This document shows, piece by piece, positions 45,193 to 54,375 of a DNA stretch of 64,000 bases. Under the pieces are notes generated by a model. The model saw nothing but the letters and a program-made list of their open reading frames with translations. It was not told the DNA's origin and ran no database searches. The stretch is from Pseudomonas sp. dw_612 (GTDB lineage Bacteria > Pseudomonadota > Gammaproteobacteria > Pseudomonadales > Pseudomonadaceae). Within the stretch, counting starts at the first letter, position 1. Each line of letters starts with the position of its first letter. Location: positions 1-64,000 of the forward strand of contig NZ_JAAVVC010000007.1 in assembly GCF_018449725.1 (NCBI RefSeq). The letters are read 5' to 3'. The position numbers were made by a program, and so were the translations under genes.

Positions 45193-46144
45193 GCTGTGGC
45201 TCCAGACGATAAAAACGTTGGGCATTGCCGGCGAACACCGCTTCCTGCACGTTACGGCCCAATGGCGCGAGCATCGCCGCCATGCCATTGGCAATCGTGT
45301 CGTAGGACGCGCGCAGCCCTGCGACCGGGAAATTGCTGGCGAACATGCAACGCTCTGGGCCGAAGATCTCCAGCGCGGTCACCACCACTACCCGATTGTC
45401 GTCGTAGTTCCAGGGTGAATCCTTCAGGCCAAACTCCGACAGCTTGATATGCACGTTGGGCTGCAGCGCCAACGCTTCCAGGCCTGCGCGCCAGCGCGCC
45501 ATGCCCAAGGGGCTGCGATCCCAGGCGAAACCGGTGTGGTTCAGGGCGATGCGGATCTGCGGAAACATCGCCGCCACTTCGGCGGCTTCCGCCAGATGCC
45601 ACGGCGGCACGCGCAGATCCCATGACAGGTCGTGCTCAGCCAGCCGCGAGAAACCTTCCAGCCATTTCGGGTCCTGCATGGTGCCCTTGGCCCCGGCAAC
45701 CGACTCCAGCGGCGAGGTCGAGGTCACCGGTTTGGAGCGGATCCCTTTGACCAGCGGACGCGCAGCCTGGGCCGCGAGAATCTCGGTGCTGTCTTCGCGA
45801 TCAAACCAGGCGTGGGCGACGATGGCATTCGGGAAGCCGTAGCGCGCGTGCACCTGTTCCAGCCAGCGGGTTTCGGCGACTTGCTCATCGCGAGCCCGCT
45901 CGGCCTCGACGTGTACCGTGCCGATCAAACGTTGCTTTTCGGTCAGCGCGAGGAAGTGCTCCGGCAAAAAATCACGGCACAGGCTGTGATAGTCGCCGAG
46001 AAAAAACGCCTCGTGATACTCGTCCTGCAACCACGGATAACGACCCTGGCCGAGGTCCCACAAGTGATGGTGAGCATCGACAATCGGCAGCGCATCTTCA
46101 GCGGCAAGGTTCGGCAAGCCATTGCGTTCGTGCAGCGTGATCAT
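45185..46144 (-). CDS. Amidohydrolase-2 family protein (PF04909), lactonase-like
   Basis: 319 residues, clearly a paralogue of the next gene: IVDAHHHLWDLGQGRYPWLQ carries the HxH pair (His25, His27), NHTGFAWDRSPLGM and ASNFPVAGLRASYD follow. Start at MITLHERNG. Two similar enzymes side by side may act on successive lactones or stereoisomers, or pair as one hetero-complex. Downstream of the FlK-like thioesterase by 16 bases. Confidence 0.87.
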   Translation of the reverse strand: MITLHERNGLPNLAAEDALPIVDAHHHLWDLGQGRYPWLQDEYHEAFFLGDYHSLCRDFLPEHFLALTEKQRLIGTVHVEAERARDEQVAETRWLEQVHARYGFPNAIVAHAWFDREDSTEILAAQAARPLVKGIRSKPVTSTSPLESVAGAKGTMQDPKWLEGFSRLAEHDLSWDLRVPPWHLAEAAEVAAMFPQIRIALNHTGFAWDRSPLGMARWRAGLEALALQPNVHIKLSEFGLKDSPWNYDDNRVVVVTALEIFGPERCMFASNFPVAGLRASYDTIANGMAAMLAPLGRNVQEAVFAGNAQRFYRLEPQHG

Positions 46145-46160
46145 GGGGGCGTCCCTTGGC

Positions 46161-46619
46161 TTAGCGCGAGGCGGCGAATTGGGAAGGGCTGAGCACGCCG
46201 TCTTCGACTTCTCCGGCGGCAGCGGCTTCAGCCTTGGCCAGGACACGGCTGCGCAATTTGGCGACGTTCACCACCACCCGGGTATGCGCGGCGGTGGCCA
46301 CCAACTCGACGTCGTCGCGCACTTCGATGTTGAAGGTGACGCTGCGGCCCTCGATCCGCGTGACCGTGGCGACAACGCTCACCGACATGCCCAACAGCGT
46401 GGCCCCGACGTGACGGATATCGACCGCCGCACCGACCGTATTTTCGCCTTCATCGAGGAAGGTCAGCAGATAGTCGAGACAGGTCTGTTCGATGTCGTCG
46501 ACCAGGCGCGGCGTGGCGTAGATGCGCAAGTCCTCGCCCAAAAACGAAATGGTGCGTTCCCGATCGACGAGCAGTTTGCGTTCGGTGGCGGTGCCTGGTT
46601 CCAGCGTAGAGAAATTCAT
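46161..46619 (-). CDS. FlK-like thioesterase
   Basis: 152 residues, hotdog fold. It resembles fluoroacetyl-CoA thioesterase FlK: Thr36, Glu44 and His70 have exactly the spacing (8 and 26 residues) of the FlK catalytic triad Thr42/Glu50/His76. Whether it prefers fluoroacetyl-CoA is not implied; related proteins hydrolyse other acyl-CoAs. A start at MNFSTLEPG has GAGG upstream. In this cluster it may release an acid from its CoA thioester or guard against a dead-end product. Confidence 0.82.
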   Translation of the reverse strand: MNFSTLEPGTATERKLLVDRERTISFLGEDLRIYATPRLVDDIEQTCLDYLLTFLDEGENTVGAAVDIRHVGATLLGMSVSVVATVTRIEGRSVTFNIEVRDDVELVATAAHTRVVVNVAKLRSRVLAKAEAAAAGEVEDGVLSPSQFAASR

Positions 46620-46647
46620 AAGAGACCTCGGGATATCAAAGGATGAG

Positions 46648-48546
46648 TCAGGCGTTAGGCAGGAAACCGATGGAAATCCATGGCACGGCGATCAGCACGC
46701 CCAGGGCCACCACGAGCGCGCCGAGGTACGGCCAGACCCGGCGCATGGCGCCGCTGGGATCGACCTTGGCGATGGCGCACGCGGCGTAGAAACCCACGCC
46801 AAACGGTGGCGCGAACAAGCCCAGGCCCATGGCGAAGATCGCGACCATGGCGTAATGCACGTCGTTGATGCCCATCGTCTTGGCAATCGGAAACAGCAGC
46901 GGCCCGAACAGCACAATGGCGGGAATACCTTCGAGGAAACTGCCGAGAAGAATGAACGCCACCGCCGAGATGATCAGGAAACCCATGGCGCCGCCCGGCA
47001 CCGTCGACATTACCAGCGCCAGTTGATGGGAGAAGCCCGACTGGGTCAGCGCCCAGGCCATGGCCGTTGCGCTGCCAATGATGATCAGAATCGCGCCGGA
47101 CAACGACGCGGTGCTGACCAGGATCGGATAGAGCCGGCGCCAGTCAAAGCAGCGATAGCACAGCAACCCGACGATAAAGGTGTAGGCCACGCCAATGGCG
47201 GCGACTTCGGTGGCGGTGGCGACCCCTTCGACCACGGCGGTGCGGATCACGAAGGGCAGGGCCAGCGCCGGCAATGCCACCAGCAACGAGTGGCCGATTT
47301 CCTTGCCCGTGGCGCGTTTGCCGGTGGAGGCTTCGCCTTTGCGGTTTTTCCACCAGATCACCACCGCCATGGCGATTGCACCCACCACCGCCGGCATGAA
47401 CCCTCCGGTGAACAGCGCCGAAATCGACACGCCGGTCACCGAACCGATGGTGATCAGCACCAGGCTCGGCGGAATGGTTTCCGACATCGCACCGGACGCA
47501 TTGAGCATCGCCACCAGTTCGTTTTCATCCTCGCCGCGTTTCTTCATTTCCGGAAACAACGCCGGGGCGATGGCGGCCATGTCGGCCGCTTTCGAACCGG
47601 AAATCCCCGAGATCAGATAAATAGCGCCGATCAGCACATACGACAGACCGCCGCGCACATGACCGATCAACGAGCACAGGAAACGGATCATCGCCCGGGC
47701 CATGCCCATGGCTTCGATCAAGGCACCGAGGAACACAAACAGCGGAATGGCCAGCAGGATCAGGCTCGCCATGCCTTCGTCCATGCGCCCGACCACCAGG
47801 GTCAGCGGCGTGGCGGTCATGGTCGACAGATACGCCACGGTGGCCAGGCCGAACGCGACCATTATCGGTACGCCGATGACGATCATCGCCATCACGCCAA
47901 TCATGAAGAATACGATCAGGTTCCAGTTGCCGATCAGTAACAGCGGGCCTTCCGCCACCCACAACAGCGCCGCCAGGGAGCCCAGCATCGCCACCGACAC
48001 CGAGAAGTCGATCAGCCGCGCGCTGACCAGCAGGCGGGCGACACAGGTCATCAACATCAGGCTCAGGCCGACGGCGATGGCGGACACGCGAAACGCGTTG
48101 GGGATTTCGAGCGCGGCGGTGGTGATGATCCACTCGTCGCTGACGTACTCCCAGGCCGGGGTGAACAACAGCCCGATAAACGCGATGACGATCACCGCGC
48201 CCAAGGTGTCGATAAAGGCGCGTTTCTCAAGCGGCAAGCGCCCAATAAACGAGGTGAGGCGCATGTGCTCGCCGCGCCGCATCGCCACCACCGAGCCGAG
48301 CATCGCCAGCCACAGAAACAGCAGCGAGGCCAGTTCGTCACCCCAGACAATCGGCTGGTTGAGCACGTAGCGCGAGAACACGTTGCAGAACAGCAGGCTG
48401 ACTTCGACCACCACCAGCAACGCCGCGCTGCCTTCGGTCAGCCAGCGCAACCCGGTGTCGAGGGCGCGACCGAGACGAAAAGTGGTTTGGCGCGGGCTGA
48501 GTCCATCAGCGGGAGCAACGTCCGTCATTGGTATTTGGTTTTTCAT
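46648..48546 (-). CDS. TRAP transporter permease, fused DctQ-DctM
   Basis: 632 residues. The first ~190 form a four-helix small permease (NPVVWGDELASLLFLWLAMLGSVVAMRRGEH-like segment), the rest a twelve-helix large permease, with the TRAP-type GSFLEGIPAIVLFGPLLFPIAKTMGIND and GLFAPPFGVGFY segments. The two subunits, usually separate, are one protein. It imports an organic acid with Na+ using the binding protein coded 15 bases upstream. Confidence 0.9.
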   Translation of the reverse strand: MKNQIPMTDVAPADGLSPRQTTFRLGRALDTGLRWLTEGSAALLVVVEVSLLFCNVFSRYVLNQPIVWGDELASLLFLWLAMLGSVVAMRRGEHMRLTSFIGRLPLEKRAFIDTLGAVIVIAFIGLLFTPAWEYVSDEWIITTAALEIPNAFRVSAIAVGLSLMLMTCVARLLVSARLIDFSVSVAMLGSLAALLWVAEGPLLLIGNWNLIVFFMIGVMAMIVIGVPIMVAFGLATVAYLSTMTATPLTLVVGRMDEGMASLILLAIPLFVFLGALIEAMGMARAMIRFLCSLIGHVRGGLSYVLIGAIYLISGISGSKAADMAAIAPALFPEMKKRGEDENELVAMLNASGAMSETIPPSLVLITIGSVTGVSISALFTGGFMPAVVGAIAMAVVIWWKNRKGEASTGKRATGKEIGHSLLVALPALALPFVIRTAVVEGVATATEVAAIGVAYTFIVGLLCYRCFDWRRLYPILVSTASLSGAILIIIGSATAMAWALTQSGFSHQLALVMSTVPGGAMGFLIISAVAFILLGSFLEGIPAIVLFGPLLFPIAKTMGINDVHYAMVAIFAMGLGLFAPPFGVGFYAACAIAKVDPSGAMRRVWPYLGALVVALGVLIAVPWISIGFLPNA

Positions 48547-48561
48547 GACCTGGTCTCCGGC

Positions 48562-49605
48562 TTAGGACAATTGACCCGCGTACTGCTCGAGCAAGCTCCA
48601 GGCTTCCGGGCCGTACTTGTCTTTCCATTGGGTGTAGAAGCCTTTCGATTGCAGGTCGGCGCGGAACAGTGAGCGGTCGACTTTGTTGAACGTAATGCCG
48701 TGGGCGGTCAGGGACGGCTCCAGGCTGGTGTTGAGGTCGATGACTTGTTGACGCTGAACGAGTGCCGCGGCGTTGATCTGGCGCGAGACGATTTCCTGAA
48801 TATCGGCGGGCAGTTTGGGAAAGGTCTTGCCCGAAGCGACGATCCAGAAACCGCCCCAGATGTGGTCGGTCATGGAGCAGTATTTCTGCACTTCATAGAA
48901 GCGTGCGGATTCGACCACCACCAACGGGTTTTCCTGGCCGTCGACGACTTTGGTCTGCAACGCCGAATAGGTTTCGTTGATGCTGATGCCGGTCGGAGAG
49001 GCGCCGAGGGCGCTGAACATCGAGGTCCACAACGGGCTGACCAGCACGCGCAGTTTGAAGCCGGCGAGGTCTTGCGGCGTGTTGATCGGCCGCGTCGAGC
49101 TGGTGATCTGGCGGAAGCCGTTGTTCCAGACTTTTTCCATCGGGATCAGGCCGACCTTCTCGGTCTTGGCGCGCACGTACTCGCCGAGCTTGCCGTCCAG
49201 CGCGGCCCAGACACTCTCGTAGTCCTTGAACGCGAACGGCATGCTTTCAATCGACATGGCCGGCACCAGGGTGGAAAGAATCGCGCCCGGCAAGGGAATG
49301 AAATCGATGGCCCCGGCGCGCACCTGGGACAGCATGTCCGTGTCGCCACCCATGGCGCCGTTGGCGTACACCTGCAGGTCCACGGCACCGTTGGTTTCAG
49401 CCTTGATCGCTTCGGACGCCGCCTTCATCTGTTTGTTCAGCGGATGGGTGTCGGGCAGGCTGCTGGTGTAGCGCAACACAATCGGTTTGGTCGCGGCGAA
49501 GACGCTGGACGGCAGCAGGTTGGCGGCGAAGGCGCCACCCACGGTGACGCCGGCCGATACCAGGAATGATCGGCGGCTGACAGTCTCGGTCAAGATACGG
49601 CTCAT
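48562..49605 (-). CDS. TRAP transporter substrate-binding protein (DctP family)
   Basis: 347 residues from MSRILTETVS with an AGGTG site. Twin-Arg-type signal SRRSFLVSAGVTVGGAFAANLL. Binding-protein landmarks: RYTSSLPDTHPLNKQMKAASEAIKAETNGAVDLQVY, PEAIKA-like region, and FKLRVLVSPLWTSMFSALGASPTGISINETYSALQTKVVDGQENPL, where the Arg binds a carboxylate. So the ligand is a carboxylic acid. First gene of the transporter pair. Confidence 0.9.
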   Translation of the reverse strand: MSRILTETVSRRSFLVSAGVTVGGAFAANLLPSSVFAATKPIVLRYTSSLPDTHPLNKQMKAASEAIKAETNGAVDLQVYANGAMGGDTDMLSQVRAGAIDFIPLPGAILSTLVPAMSIESMPFAFKDYESVWAALDGKLGEYVRAKTEKVGLIPMEKVWNNGFRQITSSTRPINTPQDLAGFKLRVLVSPLWTSMFSALGASPTGISINETYSALQTKVVDGQENPLVVVESARFYEVQKYCSMTDHIWGGFWIVASGKTFPKLPADIQEIVSRQINAAALVQRQQVIDLNTSLEPSLTAHGITFNKVDRSLFRADLQSKGFYTQWKDKYGPEAWSLLEQYAGQLS

Positions 49606-49671
49606 GATGTTCACCTTATTGTTTTTGTAGTTGTTCAAAAAACTGCGGATCGGTTAAGCGCCACTACCCCT

Positions 49672-49762
49672 TGTGGGAGCGAGCTTGCTCGCGATGGCGG
49701 CGTATAAGTCAATACTTATGTCGCCTGACACGGCCTCATCGCGAGCAAGCTCGCTCCCACAG
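49672..49762. repeat. REPIN
   Basis: Inverted pair with GTGGGAGCGAGCTTGCTCGC arms, interrupting the cluster between the TRAP binding protein and the CoA-transferase. Confidence 0.88.
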
Positions 49763-49771
49763 GGTTGTGGG

Positions 49772-50977
49772 TTATGCCAATGCCACCACGGCTTTGCTTT
49801 TAATCAGCTCGTCGATTTCATCGTCCGCATACCCGCTTTCCTTCAGCACTTCGCGAGTGTGTTCGCCGAGCAGCGGCGCATGGCGGCTGGCCGGCGCTGC
49901 GCCGTTGTCCATGTCGGAGAAGTGAATCGGCAGACCCATGCCGCGCACTTTGCCCTCGGTAGGGTGTTCGGTTTCGACCACCATGCCGCGTGCGATGGTT
50001 TGCGGATGGGCCAGCGCCGCGGCGATGTCCAGGACTGGCCCGGCAGGCAGGCCGAGGCTGTCGAACAACACCATCCATTCATCCGTGGTGCGCGCGACCA
50101 GCACTTCGTTGAGGATGTCCACCAGCGCCAGGCGATGCTCCATGCGCAAAGCGTTGCTGGCGAAACGTGGATCGGCTTTCAGTTGCGGCACGGCCAGGGC
50201 TTCGACCAAGCGTTCGTAGTTGGCCTGGTTGGCGGCGCCGATGTTGATCCAGCCATCGGCGGTGCGGAACACCTGGTACGGCGCGCTGGTGGAGTTGGCC
50301 GAACCCATTTTCGGCAGGATGGTGCCGTCGGCGAAGTAGGCCGCTGCTGGCCAATACATCTGTTGCAGGCCGGCCTCGAACAGCGAGGTGTCGACCATTT
50401 GCCCGAGGCCGGTTTTCTGTTTGGCAGCGTAAGCGGCGCAGATGCCGAGGGCGGCGAGAATGCCGGAGTTGATGTCGGCCACTGGCGAGCCAGCCTTGAC
50501 CGGCTCACGCCCGGCTTCACCGGTCATGCTCATCATGCCGCTCATGCCTTGGGCGATCAGGTCGAAGCCACCTTTTTCACCGAACGGCCCGCTGCGCCCG
50601 TAGCCGGAGATCGCGCAGTAAATCAGCCCTGGGTTGATCTCCTTCAGCGCTTCATAGCCCAGGCCGAATTTCTCCATGGTGCCGGCCCGGTAGTTTTCCG
50701 TGACCACATCCGCATCCAGCAACAGCCGACGCAGCACATCGCGGCCGCCGTCGGTTTTCAGGTTCAGGCCAATACCGCGCTTGTTGCGGTTGACCACCAT
50801 GAACGAGGCGGATTCACCGCTTTCCATGATCGGCGAGAAGCGGCGCGAATCATCACCGTCCGGGACTTTCTCGACCTTCACCACGTCCGCGCCCATGTCG
50901 GCGAGCATCATTCCGCACACCGGTCCGGACATGATGTGAGCCAGTTCTACAACGCGCATGCCTGTCAGCGGTCCCAT
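49772..50977 (-). CDS. CaiB/BaiF family (class III) CoA-transferase
   Basis: 401 residues. MGPLTGMRVVELAHIMSGPVCGMMLADMGADVVKVE is the class III start; the acyl-carrying Asp is Asp168 in SPVADINSG, matching Asp169 of formyl-CoA transferase. RFSPIMESGESASFMVVNRNKRGIGLNL and GLGQMVDTSLFEA follow. It activates a carboxylic acid by moving CoA from succinyl-CoA or another donor. Its start is one base after the stop of the enoyl-CoA hydratase upstream. Confidence 0.93.
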   Translation of the reverse strand: MGPLTGMRVVELAHIMSGPVCGMMLADMGADVVKVEKVPDGDDSRRFSPIMESGESASFMVVNRNKRGIGLNLKTDGGRDVLRRLLLDADVVTENYRAGTMEKFGLGYEALKEINPGLIYCAISGYGRSGPFGEKGGFDLIAQGMSGMMSMTGEAGREPVKAGSPVADINSGILAALGICAAYAAKQKTGLGQMVDTSLFEAGLQQMYWPAAAYFADGTILPKMGSANSTSAPYQVFRTADGWINIGAANQANYERLVEALAVPQLKADPRFASNALRMEHRLALVDILNEVLVARTTDEWMVLFDSLGLPAGPVLDIAAALAHPQTIARGMVVETEHPTEGKVRGMGLPIHFSDMDNGAAPASRHAPLLGEHTREVLKESGYADDEIDELIKSKAVVALA

Positions 50978-50978
50978 G

Positions 50979-51758
50979 TTATTTGCCCTCGAATTGTGGT
51001 TTGGCTTTGGCGATGAACGCGTTCAGGCCGATCTGGAAATCGTCGGTGTCGTAGCAGGAATAACTCGCGTCGATCTGCTCGGCGGTGGGGGCTACGCCCG
51101 CTTCAAGTTGCCGCGCAGCCTGACGATGCCAGCGGGCGACCAGCGGCGCGCCTTGGGTGATGCGTTTGGCGGTGGCGAGGGTTTCGGACTCGACCTCGGC
51201 ATCCGGCACAATCCGGGTCACGAGGTTTTTCACGTAGGCGTCGTTGGCGTCGAGAATGCGACCTTCCAGCAGAATCTCCAGGGTCGTCGAACGTCCGGCC
51301 AGCGCCACCAGACCGGCCATCTCGTCATAGGACATGACCAGCCCGAGCTTGCCGACCGGCGCGCCGAAACGGCTGGAGGTGCCGCAGATGCGCAGGTCGC
51401 ACAACGCGGCGATTTCCAGGCCTCCGCCGACGCACACGCCGTGGATCATGGCGATCACCGGGTGCGGGCATTCCACCACGGCGCGCATCGCCGCCGAGGT
51501 GATTTCGGCGTAGTGCCGGGCCTGGGCCTGATTGGCGCGCACGCTCGGGAATTCGCTGACATCCGCGCCGGCGGCAAACGCCTGTTCTCCAGCGCCGCGC
51601 AATACTACGCAGCGCACGGAGGTGTCAGCGGACAGTTCGGTCATGACATCACCCAGGTCCTGCCACATGGACAGGGTCAGGGCATTCATTTTCCCTGGGT
51701 GGCTGAGGGTGACGATGGCAATGGACGCTTGCCGTTCGATAAGGACGGTGGGCTTCAT
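50979..51758 (-). CDS. Enoyl-CoA hydratase/isomerase family protein
   Basis: 259 residues of the crotonase fold. Oxyanion and substrate loop AGEQAFAAGADVSEF, and IHGVCVGGGLEIAALCDLRICGTSSRFGAPVGKLGLV, the crotonase signature. It hydrates or isomerises an acyl-CoA double bond made after CoA activation by the next gene. Coupled to that gene by one-base spacing. Confidence 0.92.
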   Translation of the reverse strand: MKPTVLIERQASIAIVTLSHPGKMNALTLSMWQDLGDVMTELSADTSVRCVVLRGAGEQAFAAGADVSEFPSVRANQAQARHYAEITSAAMRAVVECPHPVIAMIHGVCVGGGLEIAALCDLRICGTSSRFGAPVGKLGLVMSYDEMAGLVALAGRSTTLEILLEGRILDANDAYVKNLVTRIVPDAEVESETLATAKRITQGAPLVARWHRQAARQLEAGVAPTAEQIDASYSCYDTDDFQIGLNAFIAKAKPQFEGK

Positions 51759-51839
51759 GATTGTTCCGCTGGCGTCGATGCTCGGGGGAGTTCGACGCCG
51801 CGGTTGCCTCCTGATTTATTGTTGTTGGATAGCGGCTGC

Positions 51840-52979
51840 TTACAGCGATTGTTCGAGCATCGACCGGTAGTCCGCAGAAGAGGCTTCGCGGGGGTTGGTC
51901 TTGTGGCTGTGATCGTGCAGGGCTCCTTCGATGATCCCGGCAAACAGGCTCTCATCGACCCCGATCTCGCTCAGGCGGGTCGGCAGGCCGAGGCGGCGGG
52001 TCATGTCCTCGATGGCGACGCCGATATCGGCACCGGCCTCAAGGCCCATGGCGTGGCGCAGTCGTTCGAGTTTGCGCTCGTCACGCACGGTCGGGGCGTT
52101 GGCATTGAAGTCGACGACGGCCGGCAGAAAGATCGCGTTCAACGTGCCGTGGTGCAGCTTCGGATTGATCCCGCCCAAGGCGTGGGACAGGCTGTGCACG
52201 CAGCCCAGGCCTTTCTGGAACGCGAGGGCGCCTTGCATCGACGCGCTCATCATGTTCATCCGCGCTTCGCGGTCACCGGGCTCGGTGGTGGCGCGCTCGA
52301 TGTGTTCCCAGGCACGCCACAGGCCATCAAGGGCAATGCCATCGGCGGCGGGGTTGAAGGCCGGCGCCATGAAGGTTTCGATGCAGTGCGCGATGGCGTC
52401 CATGCCGGTGGCGGCGGTGAGCATCGGTGGCAGGCCCAAGGTCAGTTCCGGGTCGCAGATGGCCACGCGCGGCACCACAAAAGGTGAGATGACGCCGACT
52501 TTGCGGCCGTCGTCGAGAATCAGGATGGCGCCGCGCCCGACTTCGCTGCCGGTGCCGGCGGTGGTCGGAATCGCGATCAACGGCGCGGTTGCCGAGGTGA
52601 TGCGATCCAGCCCGCCTTCGATCACCGCAAAGCTTTGCAGCGGGCCGTCGTGGGTCGCGCAGACCGCGACGCCTTTGGCCAGATCGATGGAAGAACCGCC
52701 GCCGACCGCAATGATGCCGTTGCACTCGCCGAAGCGGTATTGCGCGACGGCTTCGCGCACGGCGTGTTCGTTGGGATTGGGTGGGGTGGCGTCGAAAATC
52801 GTCGGCGTGAGGCTACCACCGAGGGCGGCGATGACTTTGTCGACGATGCCGGCATTGCGCACGCCAATGTCCGTGACGATCAGTGGCCGGGTGATGCCGG
52901 CGCGCTCGGCCTCGGCGGCCAGATGCTCCAGGCTGTCGTAGCCGAACTGGATCTTGGTGACGTAATTGATGAGGGACAT
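51840..52979 (-). CDS. Iron-containing alcohol dehydrogenase (group III)
   Basis: 379 residues: NAD-binding GGGSSIDLAKGVA and TTAGTGSEVG, metal ligands Asp194 and His198 (GMDAIAHCIETF), His262 (VHSLSHALGG) and His277 (KLHHGTLN). It oxidises or reduces a hydroxy-acid or alcohol with NAD. Topmost gene of the minus-strand cluster, divergent from the LysR gene by 175 bases. Confidence 0.92.
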   Translation of the reverse strand: MSLINYVTKIQFGYDSLEHLAAEAERAGITRPLIVTDIGVRNAGIVDKVIAALGGSLTPTIFDATPPNPNEHAVREAVAQYRFGECNGIIAVGGGSSIDLAKGVAVCATHDGPLQSFAVIEGGLDRITSATAPLIAIPTTAGTGSEVGRGAILILDDGRKVGVISPFVVPRVAICDPELTLGLPPMLTAATGMDAIAHCIETFMAPAFNPAADGIALDGLWRAWEHIERATTEPGDREARMNMMSASMQGALAFQKGLGCVHSLSHALGGINPKLHHGTLNAIFLPAVVDFNANAPTVRDERKLERLRHAMGLEAGADIGVAIEDMTRRLGLPTRLSEIGVDESLFAGIIEGALHDHSHKTNPREASSADYRSMLEQSL

Positions 52980-53154
52980 GATTCACCACAAGTTATACAG
53001 GATTGTTATTGTTGCAATCGGTCCGGGGCAGGAGGGCTAGTGCTCTCTGGTCAAACCCATTGCATTGCCTGGTTGTGGGGTGGACTATAGGGCCGTCCTG
53101 GCGTGCCTCGATACTGACAACTTTCGATACCTCTATAACTTTTAGTTAACCCTG

Positions 53155-54078
53155 ATGACGCCCTCACTCAACTCAATCATGTCCCGCCTGCACATCAAGC
53201 AACTGCGCTTGTTGATCGCCCTGGATGAGCACGGCTCCTTGCTGGGCGCGGCCAAACAGGTCGCGCTGACCCAACCCGGCGCCAGCAAAGCCCTGCAGGA
53301 AATTGAAACCACCTTCGGCACCTCGCTGTTCACCCGCACTAACCGTGGGCTTGAGCCGAACGACGCCGGGCGCTCGGTGATTCGCTACGCCCGGTTGATC
53401 CAGACCGACCTCGCGCACCTGCGCGAAGAGATCATCGGCATCATGAGCGGCGAGGGCGGGCGCGTGTCGGTCGGCACCATCATGGGCGCCGTACCGCTGC
53501 TGACCACCGCGATCAGCCGGGTGATTGCCGACAACCCCAAGCTGTCCATCGAGATCGTCGAAGACACCAGCGCCGCGTTGCTCAGCCAACTCGACGCCGG
53601 TCGCCTGGACCTCGCGATCTGCCGTACCACCATCAGCACCACCCCCTACTTATATGAGAGCTCGACGTTTGTCGAAGAAACCCTGGCGGTGATCGCCAGC
53701 ACCCAACATCCGTTCGCCTACGCCCGGCAACTCTCGCTCAAGGACCTGGTGGATTACCGCTGGGTCGTCTATCGCGCCAACATGCCCATGCGTTTGCTGC
53801 TGGAGCGCGAGTTTCACGAGGCCGACCTGCGCTTTCCGGTGCACCTGCTGGAAACCACCTCGGCCTTCGCCACGTTGTCGTTGCTCCAGGAAAACCCGAC
53901 CCTCGTCGCGCTGGTGTCCACCGACGTGGCCAAGTTCTGCTCCGGCTACGGCTTTACCACCACGCTGCCGCTGCCCATCACTTCGCGCAGCGAACCCTAT
54001 GAACTGGTGTCGCGCAAAAACGTGCCCGACTCGCCAGCCGCCCGGCTATTACGCGAGGCGTTGCTGAACCCGAGGTGA
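53155..54078 (+). CDS. LysR family transcriptional regulator
   Basis: 307 residues; a second ATG at 53179 could be the true start. Helix-turn-helix LLGAAKQVALTQPGASKALQEIE (about 28-50), then the effector domain (GTIMGAVPLLTTAISRVIADNP). Subgroup of GbpR/PcaQ-like regulators of carbohydrate or aromatic catabolism. It is divergent from the iron alcohol dehydrogenase and probably governs the whole 12-kb cluster. Confidence 0.9.
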   Translation: MTPSLNSIMSRLHIKQLRLLIALDEHGSLLGAAKQVALTQPGASKALQEIETTFGTSLFTRTNRGLEPNDAGRSVIRYARLIQTDLAHLREEIIGIMSGEGGRVSVGTIMGAVPLLTTAISRVIADNPKLSIEIVEDTSAALLSQLDAGRLDLAICRTTISTTPYLYESSTFVEETLAVIASTQHPFAYARQLSLKDLVDYRWVVYRANMPMRLLLEREFHEADLRFPVHLLETTSAFATLSLLQENPTLVALVSTDVAKFCSGYGFTTTLPLPITSRSEPYELVSRKNVPDSPAARLLREALLNPR

Positions 54079-54154
54079 GGCTGTCGGAATACTGACTGGC
54101 TTTGGAATCGCGCATTCGTGCAATTGCGGCAAATGTGATTTGAGCCAGGCGCAA

Positions 54155-54223
54155 TGTGGGAGTGTCAGGCAGCAATGATGGTGAATGTGATGGCCGCTTC
54201 GCGAGCAAGCCCGCTCCCACATT
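54155..54223. repeat. Degenerate REPIN
   Basis: The right arm (GCGAGCAAGCCCGCTCCCAC) is intact; the left arm is reduced to GTGGGAGTGTCAGG. Confidence 0.75.
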
Positions 54224-54264
54224 GGATCTTTGGTGGATGCGAATTTGTGATCAACCTTGATCCC

Positions 54265-54357
54265 CTGTAGGAGCGAGGCTTGCCCGCGAAGAGGCCGGCC
54301 CATTCAGCATTGAAGTTGACTGACCCGCCGCCTTCGCGAGCAGGCTCGCTCCCACAG
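54265..54357. repeat. REPIN
   Basis: Inverted pair with diverged left arm (GTAGGAGCGAGGCTTGCCCG) and right arm GCGAGCAGGCTCGCTCCCAC. Confidence 0.85.
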
Positions 54358-54375
54358 GAGTTGTGTCCTCATCCA

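Noticed and set aside
46522..47940. Long plus-strand open frame opposite the TRAP permease
   Set aside because: His/Gln/Arg-rich low-complexity translation without a family; a shadow of the high-GC minus-strand gene.
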